This document shows, one piece after another, positions 1 to 11,800 of a DNA stretch of 64,000 nucleotides. The translations under genes were made by a program, and so were the position numbers. The stretch spans positions 1,116,001 to 1,180,000 of the forward strand of contig OZ176056.1 of assembly GCA_964247055.1 (NCBI GenBank), written 5' to 3'. The stretch is from Paragordius varius (taxonomy: Eukaryota; Nematomorpha). The stretch's first letter is position 1. Each line of letters starts with the position of its first letter. The notes below the pieces were generated by a model that saw only the letters and a list, made by a program, of their open reading frames with translations, had not been told where the DNA came from and did not search any database.

Positions 1-79
1 TAAAAATGTAACATTGTCTTTTAGAAAAAAATTTGTCTTTATATTTTTACGTTTTGTCCCTATAATTTCAATTTTTACT
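1..79. mobile_element. Family A MITE, right end only (cut by window edge)
   Basis: It holds the diagnostic right arm: TTGTCTTTTAGAAAAAAAT, then TTTTTACGTTTTGTCC and AATTTTTACTA. The left part is outside the window. Confidence 0.75.
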
Positions 80-84
80 AAAAC

Positions 85-111
85 TATATATATATATATA
101 TATATATATAT
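85..111. repeat. (TA)n microsatellite
   Basis: About 13 TA units directly after the family A end at the left edge of the window. Confidence 0.9.
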
Positions 112-322
112 GATTTGGTGAAACATTTATAAAAAAAATATCACATAAAACTTTACTTTTCTATAAACAATCAATTATCAGCTACAAAAATAGGGCAGAA
201 AAAGACAAGACTGTTGTATGTCATTAAATATTTCCAGTTAAACAATTATTCAGGAAAAAAATTATATTTTTAAAAACTGGATATTTGTCAATTATTAATT
301 GGCAATAATTTTTCATTATATA

Positions 323-547
323 CCATTTACAATTCAAATTCACCCCCAAATAATTTTTTTAAGATTATATTTTTATATATTTTAAAAAATAAAATTTTGT
401 TTAAAATCAAAATAGTACTCAAAAAATAAAAAACTATGCCATAAAGATATATTTCAAAGTAATAATGAGTTATATTAGTTCGAAAACACATAATTTATTT
501 TTAGAGTGAATTTGAATTGTTCAAGGGTGAATTTGAACTGTAAATGG
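323..547. mobile_element. Family B foldback-type MITE in RAD9 gene (3' flank of last visible exon)
   Basis: Starts CCATTTACAATTCAAATTCA after a TATATA run and ends GAATTTGAACTGTAAATGG before TATA. One 21-bp-type unit lies at the left and two at the right. Confidence 0.85.
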
Positions 548-699
548 TATAATTTAACGATATTGTAAATGTTTTTACCCAATTATTTTAGAAAGTAAAA
601 CGTAATTCAAATACACTTCATCAAGGTATTATTATATGTTAAAAAATATTCAAAAGTGGTTAAATATTAAAATTTTTTAACTAAAATTAAATTCTATAC

Positions 700-3600
700 C
701 TTTGATTGGGCATACTGTGTAACAAGGAGCTTGTTTTTGTTTTACATCGTGATTTATATTAACAATGCTTTCATGAGAAGAAAGGTTATTTCTAGCACAA
801 ATATCTGCTGGGTTTTGACAACTATTTTTGGCTGGTTTTCCAATTTTATAATTCATGAGGGAACTTAAGGCATTTTCTTCCCCTAAGAGCAAATGAATAT
901 GAATATAAATTATAATTAATAAATGTTGATATAAAACAAAAAACTTTTTTCTATTGAAAAGTCCCGTTAATTAATTTAGAGGTTTGTTGTAAGAATGAAA
1001 CTGAAAACATAAAAATGTAAAAAATAAAAGATAAAAATTTATTAAATATAAACATAATAATACTATTTAAAACCTTACTATTTAAATGGAAAACATTGCT
1101 AGATATTTGATTTGTAAGAAAAAATCGAGGTTTATAAACTTTTTGATTAAAGTTGACAACACTTTAAAAAAAATAAAATTATACTTATAAGTGAGCCTTA
1201 TATTTCATAGAAGTAAAAGTAGTAAAAAATTATATAAATTCGTAAATTTCTGTTAATAATTAACATTGTCCACCCCATTCAAAATTGCGCAAACATTTCA
1301 CACCAAACTAAATATCGTGAAAAAAAAGTATTACTTTTAACGCTATCCTTCAAATCATTAATGTCAATAGGTGGGATTTTTGGCTTTTTGTCTTGATAAT
1401 AATACCCAGCGATCGTTTCCCCCAATAAAATCTGCCCAAAGTTTAATGGCTCTTTGCTATATAGTATAATAATTAAAATTAAAAAATATAAATTATTGAA
1501 TAAAACGTGTAAAAATATTTTATAAATAAAAATATTTTTTTAAAAGGACAACTGCACTTTTAAAAATTTAGTCTCTTTAAATATATAATTTAGAGACCCT
1601 TGAACAATTTAAATTCACCCTCCTAAAATGAATTGTGTGTTTTTTAAGATCAAAATTTAACTTAAATTATTAATATTTTTAGAATAAGAAATTTTGTTTA
1701 AAATTAATATGATGGTGAAAAAATAATGAACAATGACGTAAAAATATATTTTTTAATAATGATGAGTTATTTTAGCCTGAAAACACATAATATATTTTTA
1801 ATGTGAATTTGAATTGTTCAAGGGTGAATTTAAATTGTTTGAGGGTGATGTTGAATTGTTTAAGGGTGAATTTGAATTGTAAATGGTATATAAATCATAA
1901 TATTGGATTGCTTAATAAAGAATATAGATGTGTAAATAGTCTAGGTGTGAAAACTTTGTTTTTTTAAAAATATTTGTCTTTAAGTTTTTTAATTTATCTA
2001 TATATTTTAAATTTTTATTTAAGTGTCAAAATTTTAAAGTTTAAAAAGAAAATGTATGATATATAAAATATAAAACACGGTAAATATATACAAAGATTAG
2101 AATTTATTTAGCCATTTAGTAACTGTATAAAATAATTAGATTTATATAAAAAAAACTTTACCTAGATTTTTGAGCGGTTAAGATAGTTTTTTGGCTATCT
2201 GTAATATCATTCCCACCAAAATTTCTAATAATATTATGTGAGGAATCATAAATCTTGGCCAATTTTTCTTCCATCTTTTTTAAAGCTAAATTTAAATTAA
2301 AATATTTTTTAAAAATTTTAAAAAATTTTTATACAAAAAGAATTTTAAATAAAAACATATAAAAATTTAATTTATAAACGTAACAAGTAAAGGGCTAATA
2401 TTTCTTATACAACTTAAACTACATATTTTAATATAGCGCATTTTTGAAACAACAAGAGTAAGTAATGTTCTTTAAACGAAATGGAATAAAATAGTTTATG
2501 TGAGAAAAAATCTAATGACTGTATTAATGCGAAAATTTGTCTAATAACATTGTAACTGAATCAATTTTTAGGGTTTTGTGATTAAATTATATAAATCAAA
2601 TTTAAGTGAAAATAATTTAGAAATTGAAAATACTAAGTTTTATGTAAACCAAATAAAAATATTTTGTTTAAAAACAGAATTTATACCTTTAGCTTTTGTC
2701 AAAGCTTTTTTGTCATGAATGCCAATTTTTCGCCGACATTTAACACACAAATTATTGTCTGCGGTCGGCAAGAAATCAGCTGTTTCGATTACATTTGATA
2801 AATTCGTTGATGATTTTGATTTTGTTTTGCTATCAGGAAGGACTGAATTAACATTGGAAGACGGTAAGGGTAAGGGCCAAGGCCATACAAATTTACTTCC
2901 GTAATAATAATTCAAATGGTCCAAAGCCCAGCTTTTATTGTTCGGTTCTGAAGGATTGCTTTGATTTTCTGTATATTTTTGCACATTATTTTTGTTGTTA
3001 TCACCAAGCGCCATATATTGCCTTGTATTTTCCGTTAATTGATCATTCAAATCAAACGACTGTTTTTTCAAATCATTTGGTTCTGGTTTAAGGTTGTTCG
3101 TTGAAAAATGTAAGCTCCTTATTATATCGGCATTGTCATCTATATAAGGTTTTTAAATTTTTTGTAAACTTGTATTATATATAATATTGATAATCATTTC
3201 TAATATAATTTTGTTGAAACATTTTACTCTACACTAAAATAAAGGATTAAGGGTGATTATATTAAGAAAGAAAATTTTTAGTTAATAAAAATAATCGATT
3301 AATAGCAACGATTTTATATTATTGCATGCTTGGTAATATTTTAGTAAAATTTTTATGCAACGCTTTGATTATGAGATGATACCTTAATCAAAAATCCTTA
3401 AAATAATTTTATTAATAAATCCAAAATTTCGGAAAATACGATTTGAATTTAAGCAACTTATATTAAAAAGAACCTAAATTATATAATTCAGCAATGATAG
3501 GAGGGTTTCGGTAGTACGTGCATCTATAAAGACAGGCAGGACTAAAATCAATACTTTTAAACTGATTGACGGTTGGCTTTACAGTAGTTTCTAAAATTAT

Positions 3601-5462
3601 TTAATATAATTTCTAAATTTATTTAATAAATATTTTCAATTTGAAAGAATTAAAAATCATTTTAAAACTAAAAACCATTTTTAGAATCTTTTGGATTTTC
3701 AGCAACACCGGTATTTTCTGCGTAAAGACTAGAATCTAAGATTTAAATTATTCACCAGCAAACTAACTTTTTTCATCATTCAAATCTAATTGGAGTTTAT
3801 TTTTGCCTTGTAGATCATTATATTTGAGCAATGATAAGCTAAGATTTTATATAAAACAATTCTACTACTTGTTAATTGGGACTTTTAATAAAGCTCCTTT
3901 ATATTGAATGCCTTCATACACGGTTGAAACTATGATTATATTTGAAGCAAAGCTTTCAACATCCACAAAAAGTTGCGTTACAGTCATAAATGCAATGTTC
4001 TTATTGAAAACTAAAATCAATTATGTAAATGGTATACTTGAGCATATTTAATCAATTGCAAACGTAGTAACATAAAATCATATATTAAAGTTCTAATTTA
4101 ATATATTTCGTTTCCTACACTCCTTGTGAAACTGAGTGTAGTGTTGAGAAAAAATGGCGTTTTATATAAATTTTCTTACGCAAATTGTAAGGTATATATT
4201 TGCTATTATCGCATTTATTTATACTTTGCCACGAAAAATCATAATTTAGATTTTATAGTGAATTTGATTTTTAATCATTTGCCTAAATAACAAATAATAA
4301 ATATGATTTATTTCATGAAATATACAACAAAGGTAGATAAATAAATATTTTCAATTTAAAGTTTGACTGGAATATAGAGAGTATTTAAAAAATGTAATAT
4401 TTTGGAATTGCATTCAAATCAATCACTATCCGATGCTAATATAATTGAGTTATTGTGTGTATTGTTCAATGAGGTGGCACTCTTCAAAGATATGATTTGG
4501 TTTTGTTGTGAGGGCTCTGACGTGGAATTATTTAAAAGATATGAATATAATTTAATATAAAAAATTATATGTTACGGTAAAAATTAAAGTTATATAATCA
4601 TAACGCAAAAACTAAAAGACAGATATTAACAACCATATTTTATATTATTTAAATATTATATACCATTTTCAATTCAAATTCACCCTTGAAAAATCCAAAT
4701 AAATTATGTGTTTTCGGGCTAATATAAAACATTCTTAATATAAAATGTATTTTTATGGCACAGTTAATTATCTTTTCAAGCTATTTTTGAACGAAATTTC
4801 ATTTTTTAAAAATATGAAAAAATATAGTTGATTTATTCAAAAAAACATATAATTTATTACCAAAGTAAGTTCGAATTTTAAATGATATATGTTTAAATAA
4901 CTACACTCTCTATTCTGCGACCCTAAACGATTAGTTATATTAAAAAATCAGGAAATGCTGTTAACAAACAAAATATATACACTATTAAAACCTTTAAAAT
5001 TATTTAACAAGTAATTTGTTTGGCGACATTTTGGTTCATTGAAGTATTTGGAAGTAGGGTTAGTGTTGGAATTTTCTTTGGAAGATTCATGATTTTTACT
5101 GTTAAATTCATTCAAAAGATTCCGACGAGATTCATAAATCATGTCATCATCGGATTGATAAAAATCTTGAGAAAGTTCAATCCCAAAGTCAGTATTAACT
5201 TTTGTAGATTGATTTGTAGAAGGGCTTTTATGTTTATTAGTTTTAGGTCTTTTTGGTTTTACAGTTAAAATATCGGAACAATCGAGTTCTGTTAAAGGCG
5301 TATTAACAGTATTTTGTTCAACAGCTGGTTCTTCTTGGCTTTCATAATCATCATCTAAAACCATTTCAGCCAACGTAGAAAGTAAGAATTGAGCTTGGAA
5401 ATATTCAGCGATTTGAGATGTTATAAACAGCGGTTTCCCAGGGCAATCTAATCTAAATTATG

Positions 5463-5495
<33 letters not shown>

Positions 5496-5959
5496 ATTTA
5501 CAGTTCAAATTCACCCTTAAACGATTCAAATTCACCCTTGAACGATTCAAATTCACCCTTGAACAATTCAAATTCACCCTTGAACAATTCAAATTCACCC
5601 TTAAACAATTCAAATTCACCCTTAAACGATTCAAATTCACCCTTGAACGATTCAAATTCACCCTTAAACAATTCAAATTCACCCTAAATATATATTACGT
5701 GTTTTCGAACTAATATAACTCATTATTAATGTTAAATATATCTTAGTGGTGTAGTTTATTATTTTTTTAGAATTATTTACATTTAAAACAAAATTTTTAT
5801 TTTTTAAAAATATATAAAATATAGTTTTAATCTTAAAAAAAATATATTTTATTTGAGGGTGAATTTGAATTGTTCGAGGGTGAATTTGAATTGTTCAAGG
5901 GTGAATTTGAATTGTTTAAGGGTGAATTTGAATTGTTTAAGGGTGAATTTGAATTGTTA

Positions 5960-5991
<32 letters not shown>

Positions 5992-8569
5992 CATTTAAAA
6001 ACCCAAAAATTTATATACCATTTATAACTCAAATTCGCCCTTTATTTGGATATCGCCCTTAAAAATGCAATTTCGCCCTTAAAATTCATCTTTCGAAAAT
6101 TCAAGTTTACCCTTATACATTTCAAATTCATCCCTGAACATTTCAAGGCCTAATAATGAATACATATGTATATAAGATAATTAAACTCATTGTAGATATG
6201 AAATAATGGTATAGTGTATCTTTTTTGGCAACATGAATTTTAAAAAAAGGTTTTACTTTTAAAAATTAAAATTATAGATTTTTAATTATCAAAAATATAA
6301 ATTTTAAGGGTAAATTATTTGAAATGTTTAAGGCTAAATTTGAATTCAGTTCAAGGGTAAATTAAAGGTGTATAATAATTTTTCTTTTATTTGATGGTAA
6401 TAACAGACAGGGTAAAAAGTGTTGATAAACTATTCCTATTTAGATCTAAAAAAATTATGCTTTTTTATGATTAAAAAAGATCACTTATATTTTTATATAT
6501 TTTTAAAAATAAAATTACGTTTAAAATTAACATAATACTGAAATAATAATAAACTATGCTATAAGAACATATTTCTTATATTAATGAATTATTTTAGCTG
6601 CCCGAAAAAAATATAATTTAATTTTAGGGTGATTTTGAATTGTTCAAGAAGGGTAATTTTAAATTGTTCGAGGGTGAATTTGAATTGTAAATGGTATATA
6701 TCAAATGCAATATGTGTTACCTCAAGCGTAATAGTTCATTTTAGATAATGGGAAAAATTGTATATAACGTTTGCATTTTCTTACGAAGAATAGCTGAAAA
6801 AATAACATTAATCAAACTAAAAATTATTTAATGACCTATAAAAAATTTTAATGTGTCCGAAAATATTAGTATATTGGGTATTTAGTTTTCGATCTTGATA
6901 ACCAACCAAAATTTTGAAATGTTTTTACCACTTGATTTAAATGTACAAAATAGTTTATAATAATTGTGAGATGATTTTTAATTTTTATCATTATAAATAT
7001 TTTTATTTGTTATCGTTTTATATTTAGTTACATCACATTATGTCAATGTTATTATTTGAATGGTTAACGGGAAAAATTAAATCCTATATCGTTTTTTTCA
7101 CAAAATATGTCAAAGTATATTTTTAATTTTAATATCCACCAAAAAAAAGATACTACTATATATCAAAAATATCGAGTATATAGCTTTGATAAATTTAAAA
7201 GATTTAATTGTTATTATTATGCCATATTCTTTCCACAAAAATTAATTTTAAACCGCTTCTAAAAGCTACAACCATCTAACCTAACACAAATATCAGTTTC
7301 CCGGCCATCCAAATGGTCAAAGAAAGCAAGGGCCGCTTTCAATTCCTGAATGCAGAATGTGAGTTCTATAAATTCTTCATCAATATGCCTATTTTGAGAA
7401 ATTTGCTCTAGCTCAGAATTTTCTTCGATTGGCGTAAACTGACTCATAAAGAAACTCCTGGAACAACCTGTTTTGAACGGTAAGATTGGAGTGATTCCTT
7501 TAAAAGTGTATTGGCTAAAATTGGTTGGATCGTATTTAATACGCGTATCTATACTAGCATTTTTACAACTCTCCAATAAGCTATCATCTTCAAATATATG
7601 GTTTATGGGTTTTCGCGTAAATTTATTTTTAGGATTCATTGTGTTGTTGCTATCATACTCCGGGCCTATGAAATTGTTGGATTGATTAACATAATTTTTG
7701 AGATTAAAGACGGTTTGATTGAATTGAATGGTAATTTCTTCGACCACAGCTGTGAAGTGGGCGGTTAAATCTAGCAAAGTTTTAGCTGGACACACGATTT
7801 TAGCCACGTAACTTGTCCGTTGTTGAGATTCGTCTTCCGCTAAGATCATTGCAAAAAAATATAACATTTTAATCTCGTTTTAACCTAATACTTTAATTTT
7901 CGAACCTTTATTTATGCCAAACATATATTTAATCATAGGATGAACATAAAATGTTGATAAAATTTAGAAAAATACTCTTAATATGTCTTTTTTATTACAT
8001 AATATTAAATCAATAATATTTTTATTTAATTGGTTAAATCATGGTTAATATGATTCAAATAAAGTTTATTTTGAAATTTAGGTATAATTATAAAAATAAA
8101 ATTTCAAAATACTTGGATCTTCTTGTGAGTCATTTAACAAATCGTCTGGAACTATGGCTTCTAACGGTTCACATTCAACGTAAAATAGGTTATACGTTTT
8201 AATGATGTCATGTTTGCAAAAAAGTTTGACAATTGCTTTGTTCAGATCTGTGTTTAGGGTTAATTTTATATAATCGACATTTAGCTTATCATAATTCGAA
8301 AGCGAACGAAATATCTGAATAAGCGCTCGGCATGTTAATTTACAGGGAGGAGTTAATTCTTTCCGTTTTGTTGGTTCATATGGATCAAATTTTTGAAAAT
8401 ACGCCGAATACAAAATTACAGAAAAATAGGCTGATCTGCTAGAATTTATAATTTTAAATGCGATTCCATTGACCAATGTTTCAATGAATACTTCATCGCC
8501 AATTTTATTGAAGGTTTGAATAAGCTTTGAAAACGTTTTTATGTTGGGATTCGCTATCAAACATTTCAT
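700..8569 (-). CDS. RAD9: RAD9-type checkpoint clamp subunit with long extra tail (3' part outside window)
   Basis: RAD9 is the 9-1-1 clamp subunit that loads at damaged DNA and activates ATR signalling. I join seven exons: 8569-8113, 7839-7273, 5447-4992, 3139-2687, 2285-2162, 1456-1335 and 882-700. Intron phases (1,1,1,1,2,1) agree at every junction, and the last visible donor (phase 1) shows that the gene continues past the left edge. Residues 1-152 match the family closely: MKCLI start, NSSRSAY at 42-48, then CKHDIIKTYNLFYVECEPLE near 118-137. Exon 2 holds the second clamp domain (TFCIQELKAALAFF). Exon 3 begins with PGKPLFI, matching the end of the clamp. Exon 2 carries an insertion of roughly 80 residues, rich in N and K. 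After about residue 372 there is an unrecognised tail of at least 415 residues with a CVKCRRK motif near 622. Vertebrate RAD9A totals about 390 residues. The donor of exon 3 (GTTTTA) is weak. The tail could be a fused neighbour. Confidence 0.9.
1602..1886. mobile_element. Family B MITE in a RAD9 intron (left tip missing)
   Basis: The right end has four GGGTGAATTTGAATTGT-type units closing with TTGTAAATGG. The left keeps TTTAAATTCACCCTC but has lost the CCATTTACA tip. Confidence 0.75.
4663..4889. mobile_element. Family B MITE in a RAD9 intron
   Basis: Begins CCATTTTCAATTCAAATTCA after TATTATATA. The interior (AATTATGTGTTTTCGGGCTA) is typical. The right end is decayed. Confidence 0.65.
5465..5493. 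repeat. (TA)n microsatellite at left edge of family B
   Basis: About 14 TA units ending exactly where the B end CCATTTACA begins. Confidence 0.9.
5503..5687. repeat. 21-bp tandem repeat, nine units
   Basis: Nine units of 21 bp (core TTCAAATTCACCC) differ only at a few spacer bases (TTGAACAA, TTAAACGA and similar). They form the left arm of the family B element. The peptide-like open frames over them are artefacts of the repeat. Confidence 0.92.
5856..5957. repeat. 21-bp tandem repeat, five inverted units
   Basis: Five units of GGGTGAATTTGAATTGTT with short spacers, the inverted partner of the nine-unit array. Confidence 0.9.
5965..5991. repeat. (TA)n microsatellite at right edge of family B
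   Basis: A TA run starting exactly after the B right tip (TTAATGCC), mirroring the left side. Confidence 0.9.
6018..6368. mobile_element. Family B MITE, old diverged copy in RAD9 intron 2
   Basis: Begins CCATTTATAACTCAAATTCG. Several degenerate CGCCCTTAAAA units lie at the left, and GGGTAAATTATTTGAAATGT units at the right. Much more decayed than its neighbour. Confidence 0.55.
6450..6694. mobile_element. Family B MITE, right two thirds, in RAD9 intron 2
   Basis: The interior and three right-end units are clear, closing GAATTTGAATTGTAAATGG. The left arm is missing. Confidence 0.65.
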
Positions 8570-8811
8570 AATAATTTCGTCTGCTAGACCACATGTAACT
8601 CAATATGTTATCAAAAAAATTAAAAATTGTTCAAATATGTTTAAAATACTCCTAAAATTATTTATTATTTATTTTAGGTTATTTTTTAATTTAATAAATT
8701 ATTAAGCTAAAACGTTAAAAAAGTCATATTTTTTAAGGCGCCTTATTTGATTTACGTAACACATTTTTTGCGGGATATGAGCTTGCGCTAAAATTAACTT
8801 GAGCAAAAATT
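8570..8811. promoter_or_regulatory. Divergent promoter shared by RAD9 and E2F7/8
   Basis: Only 242 bp separate the RAD9 start codon (minus strand) from the E2F7/8 start codon (plus strand). The stretch is AT-rich apart from two GC-rich motifs. One is the 12-bp palindrome TAAGGCGCCTTA at 8734-8745. The other is TTTTTTGCGGGA at 8764-8775, close to the known E2F consensus TTTSSCGC/TTTGGCGGGA. Joint control and feedback by E2F proteins is inferred from these motifs and not shown. Confidence 0.7.
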
Positions 8812-11800
8812 ATGATTTCACCAATAACAACCCAATCTTCTTCAGACTTATCAAGTATCTAAATTATTTTTAAAAATTTTAAATAAATTTTATTTATAAA
8901 AAAAAATTTTTTTAAAGGGACGCCCCCTTCTGTCAAAGTGAAAGAGGAATTTAGTGAAACATACATGTCCCCAAACGCTAACCTTAAAATGTTATTTAGT
9001 GTCATTAGTCCTGAACTGAAAAAAACTTTTAGTAGTAAAGGTGACGATGAAAATCCCAACCACAACAAAACAATAGCGGAATTCGAATCCAATAATACTA
9101 AAGAAAATTATTATATAAGAAGCTCCAAATCATTGAATGTTTTATGTCAAAAGTAATAAAATTTGTTTAAATATTTATAAAAGTTTGTTTGAATTTGCCG
9201 TTAAAAATATTTTTTCCATAGATTTTTGGCGCTTTTTAACGAATATCCGACAGAAACCGTTGTCTTACAATTAGATCAAGTCGCCTTACAATTAAGTAAT
9301 TATTATTATATATATATATTTAAATAATTTTAATCTAAATAGTGTATAGTTATGCAATAAAATGTCTTTTTACTTGTTTCAATGGTTCTTTATATGGAAT
9401 TTTTACAAATTTGGTTTCCATTGTATATCATGCCCCTCTAATTTTAATATATGGGCAAAATTATCGTTATCATAATATACCATTTACACATCAAAAATTA
9501 TCCTTGAACAATTCAAATCCACCCTCGAACTATTTAAATTCACTCTTGATTCCACCCTAAAATAAATTGTGTGTTTTTAGGATTAAAAATTACCTATATT
9601 AATTTATATTTTTTAAAAAAAATTATTTGAAATTAATCTAATACTGTTGTGTATATATTTTTCATATGGATTATATTAAACTTGAAAACACGTATATATT
9701 TTTGGGTGATTTGAATCGTTGTGGGGGGTAATTTGAATTTTACATGGTAACATTTTTTAATTAAATTAAAAACCGCTTTTTGGTCATTTTAATAATATCT
9801 AAAAAGAAAAAACAAAAGATAAGTTTTTTTCTATGTACATTTTTGCTTTAACTTTATATTTTATATAAATTGTACAAACGAAAATTGTATGTTTAATATA
9901 TATATTATTTACAATTCGAATTCGCCCTCGAACAATTTAAAATCACTCTTCAACAATTCAAATTCACCTTAAAAATTATGTGTTTTCGGGCTAATGTACC
10001 TCATTAATATGAAATATATCTGAATGGCATAATCTATTATTTTTTCAGAATTATATTTTTAAACAAAATTCCACATTTTAATATAAAAAAACACAAGTAT
10101 TTTTATATTTTAAAAACACTTTATTAGGGTGATTTTAAATTGTTCGAGGGTGATTTCGATTTGTTTAAGGGTAAACCTCAATTGTTCAAGGGTAAATTTG
10201 ACTGTAAATGATGTATTAAAAAAATATTCTTTGGAAAATACCCTGTCTTTTAGTTTTTTTTGTAAACCAAATATAAATTTAATTTTTCTGTGATTCATAT
10301 GTGATAGAGGTTGAAAGAAGACGCATATACGATATTATTAACATTATGGAAAGTTTAGAGATGGCCACCAAAATTGGCAAAAATCAATACCAATGGCATG
10401 GAAAAAGCAATCTTAAAACCTTTCTACAAAAACTTAAAGTAAATTATTTATGATTTTAAATCGTAATTTATTTAAAATGATGTTCTTCTGAATTTTAACT
10501 CATTTTATAAAAATATTTCAATGTTGAAATTTAAACAATGTTTCCAGGTATTTTCGAAAATTGTAGGATTTTATTTCATTCCTAATATAATCATACCGAA
10601 ATATTATTAAAACTTATTTGGTACCTTATAAAAAAATTTTGAATAAGGTTATTACATATACCTTTGTTTGAAAATAAAAGTATTTTTTGGAAATTTTTGA
10701 AAGTCAACATAATTGTTTAAAGAGGTTTGTGTTAATATAATTTAAATATTCTATAAATTCCGGATTAAAACAAATTTTATTTACTATGTATCATAGTTGT
10801 ATAATATATTTTCCTAGGGTGTAATTAGATACATTTAAATTTAATATTCACTCATATATTTTCATGATTTTAAAAATTCTTTTAATATATGAAATAAACA
10901 GGATTATGGTGATTTACTAAAGGCGGCATGCAAAGAAACCGTAAACGATACAACAAAAGCTTCTGACTTACCATTATCCTTGGGGGTAAAAGAAAGCAAA
11001 TTCGAAAAAATGAATAAAAGTTTATCACAGGAAAAATGCGCCACCACCAACAATCACGAAAATATGAATGTTTTTTCGATCGAAAACAAACAACCTTTTA
11101 GATCTTGTCTTAAACTGTTTTCAAACGCTCAAAATACTACTTCAGAAGATGATGGCAATAATCAAATATGGAATGACATTCAACAATCTTATTCTAATTT
11201 TAATAATAGCTTTTCTAATGTTAATTTCAATGTTAATTCGCCATCCCAAATATATTCCCCCTACCCATACTTTAATGCTTACGGTTTTCCAACATTTCGA
11301 CAATCCCTGGGAATTTTGTCACAAAAATTTTTAATACACCTTTTATCTGCACAGGTTATTTTATATATGCAAAGTTTTATATTATCATAGCTATGGTTAC
11401 TTATTTTACACTATACTAGGAGGTGAATTTGCGAAAAAACAACATTTAAATGTTGAATAAATAATTATAACCTTTCTTTTTTATCCATACACTCCTGTAA
11501 TGTTGAAATTCCTTACTATAGTGTGAAATAAGCATTATAGAAATGCATACTGTATTTCGTTACATACTAAAATTATTAATATTAAACAATAAAACATATG
11601 TATTATTTTCTTGTAAAGTATAATACTAAATTGTTTAAAAAAGATTGTTTCCTATGCTAAAAACCCAAATTCATTTCCATTACCCTATACCAAGTAATAA
11701 GTTAAATAACGGGTTAACTAAAACAGTGGTGTCCAACATAAAAAAGGCAAAATATATAGTCATTAATAGATATTAAGATCTTAAAAACTACTACTATTAT

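Larger units (their letters stand above)
5494..5964. mobile_element. Family B MITE with expanded 21-bp subrepeats in RAD9 intron 2
   Basis: Nine copies of a TTCAAATTCACCCTTGAAC-type unit lie at the left end and five inverted copies at the right end, between two (TA)n runs. The left edge is 47 bp from the acceptor of RAD9 exon 3, so the element presses on the splice site. Confidence 0.9.

Noticed and set aside
5503-5957. Regular repeats that could suggest a CRISPR array or a repetitive protein gene
   Set aside because: Units are contiguous without unique spacers, occur inverted on the other side, and form the arms of a dispersed transposon in a eukaryotic intron.
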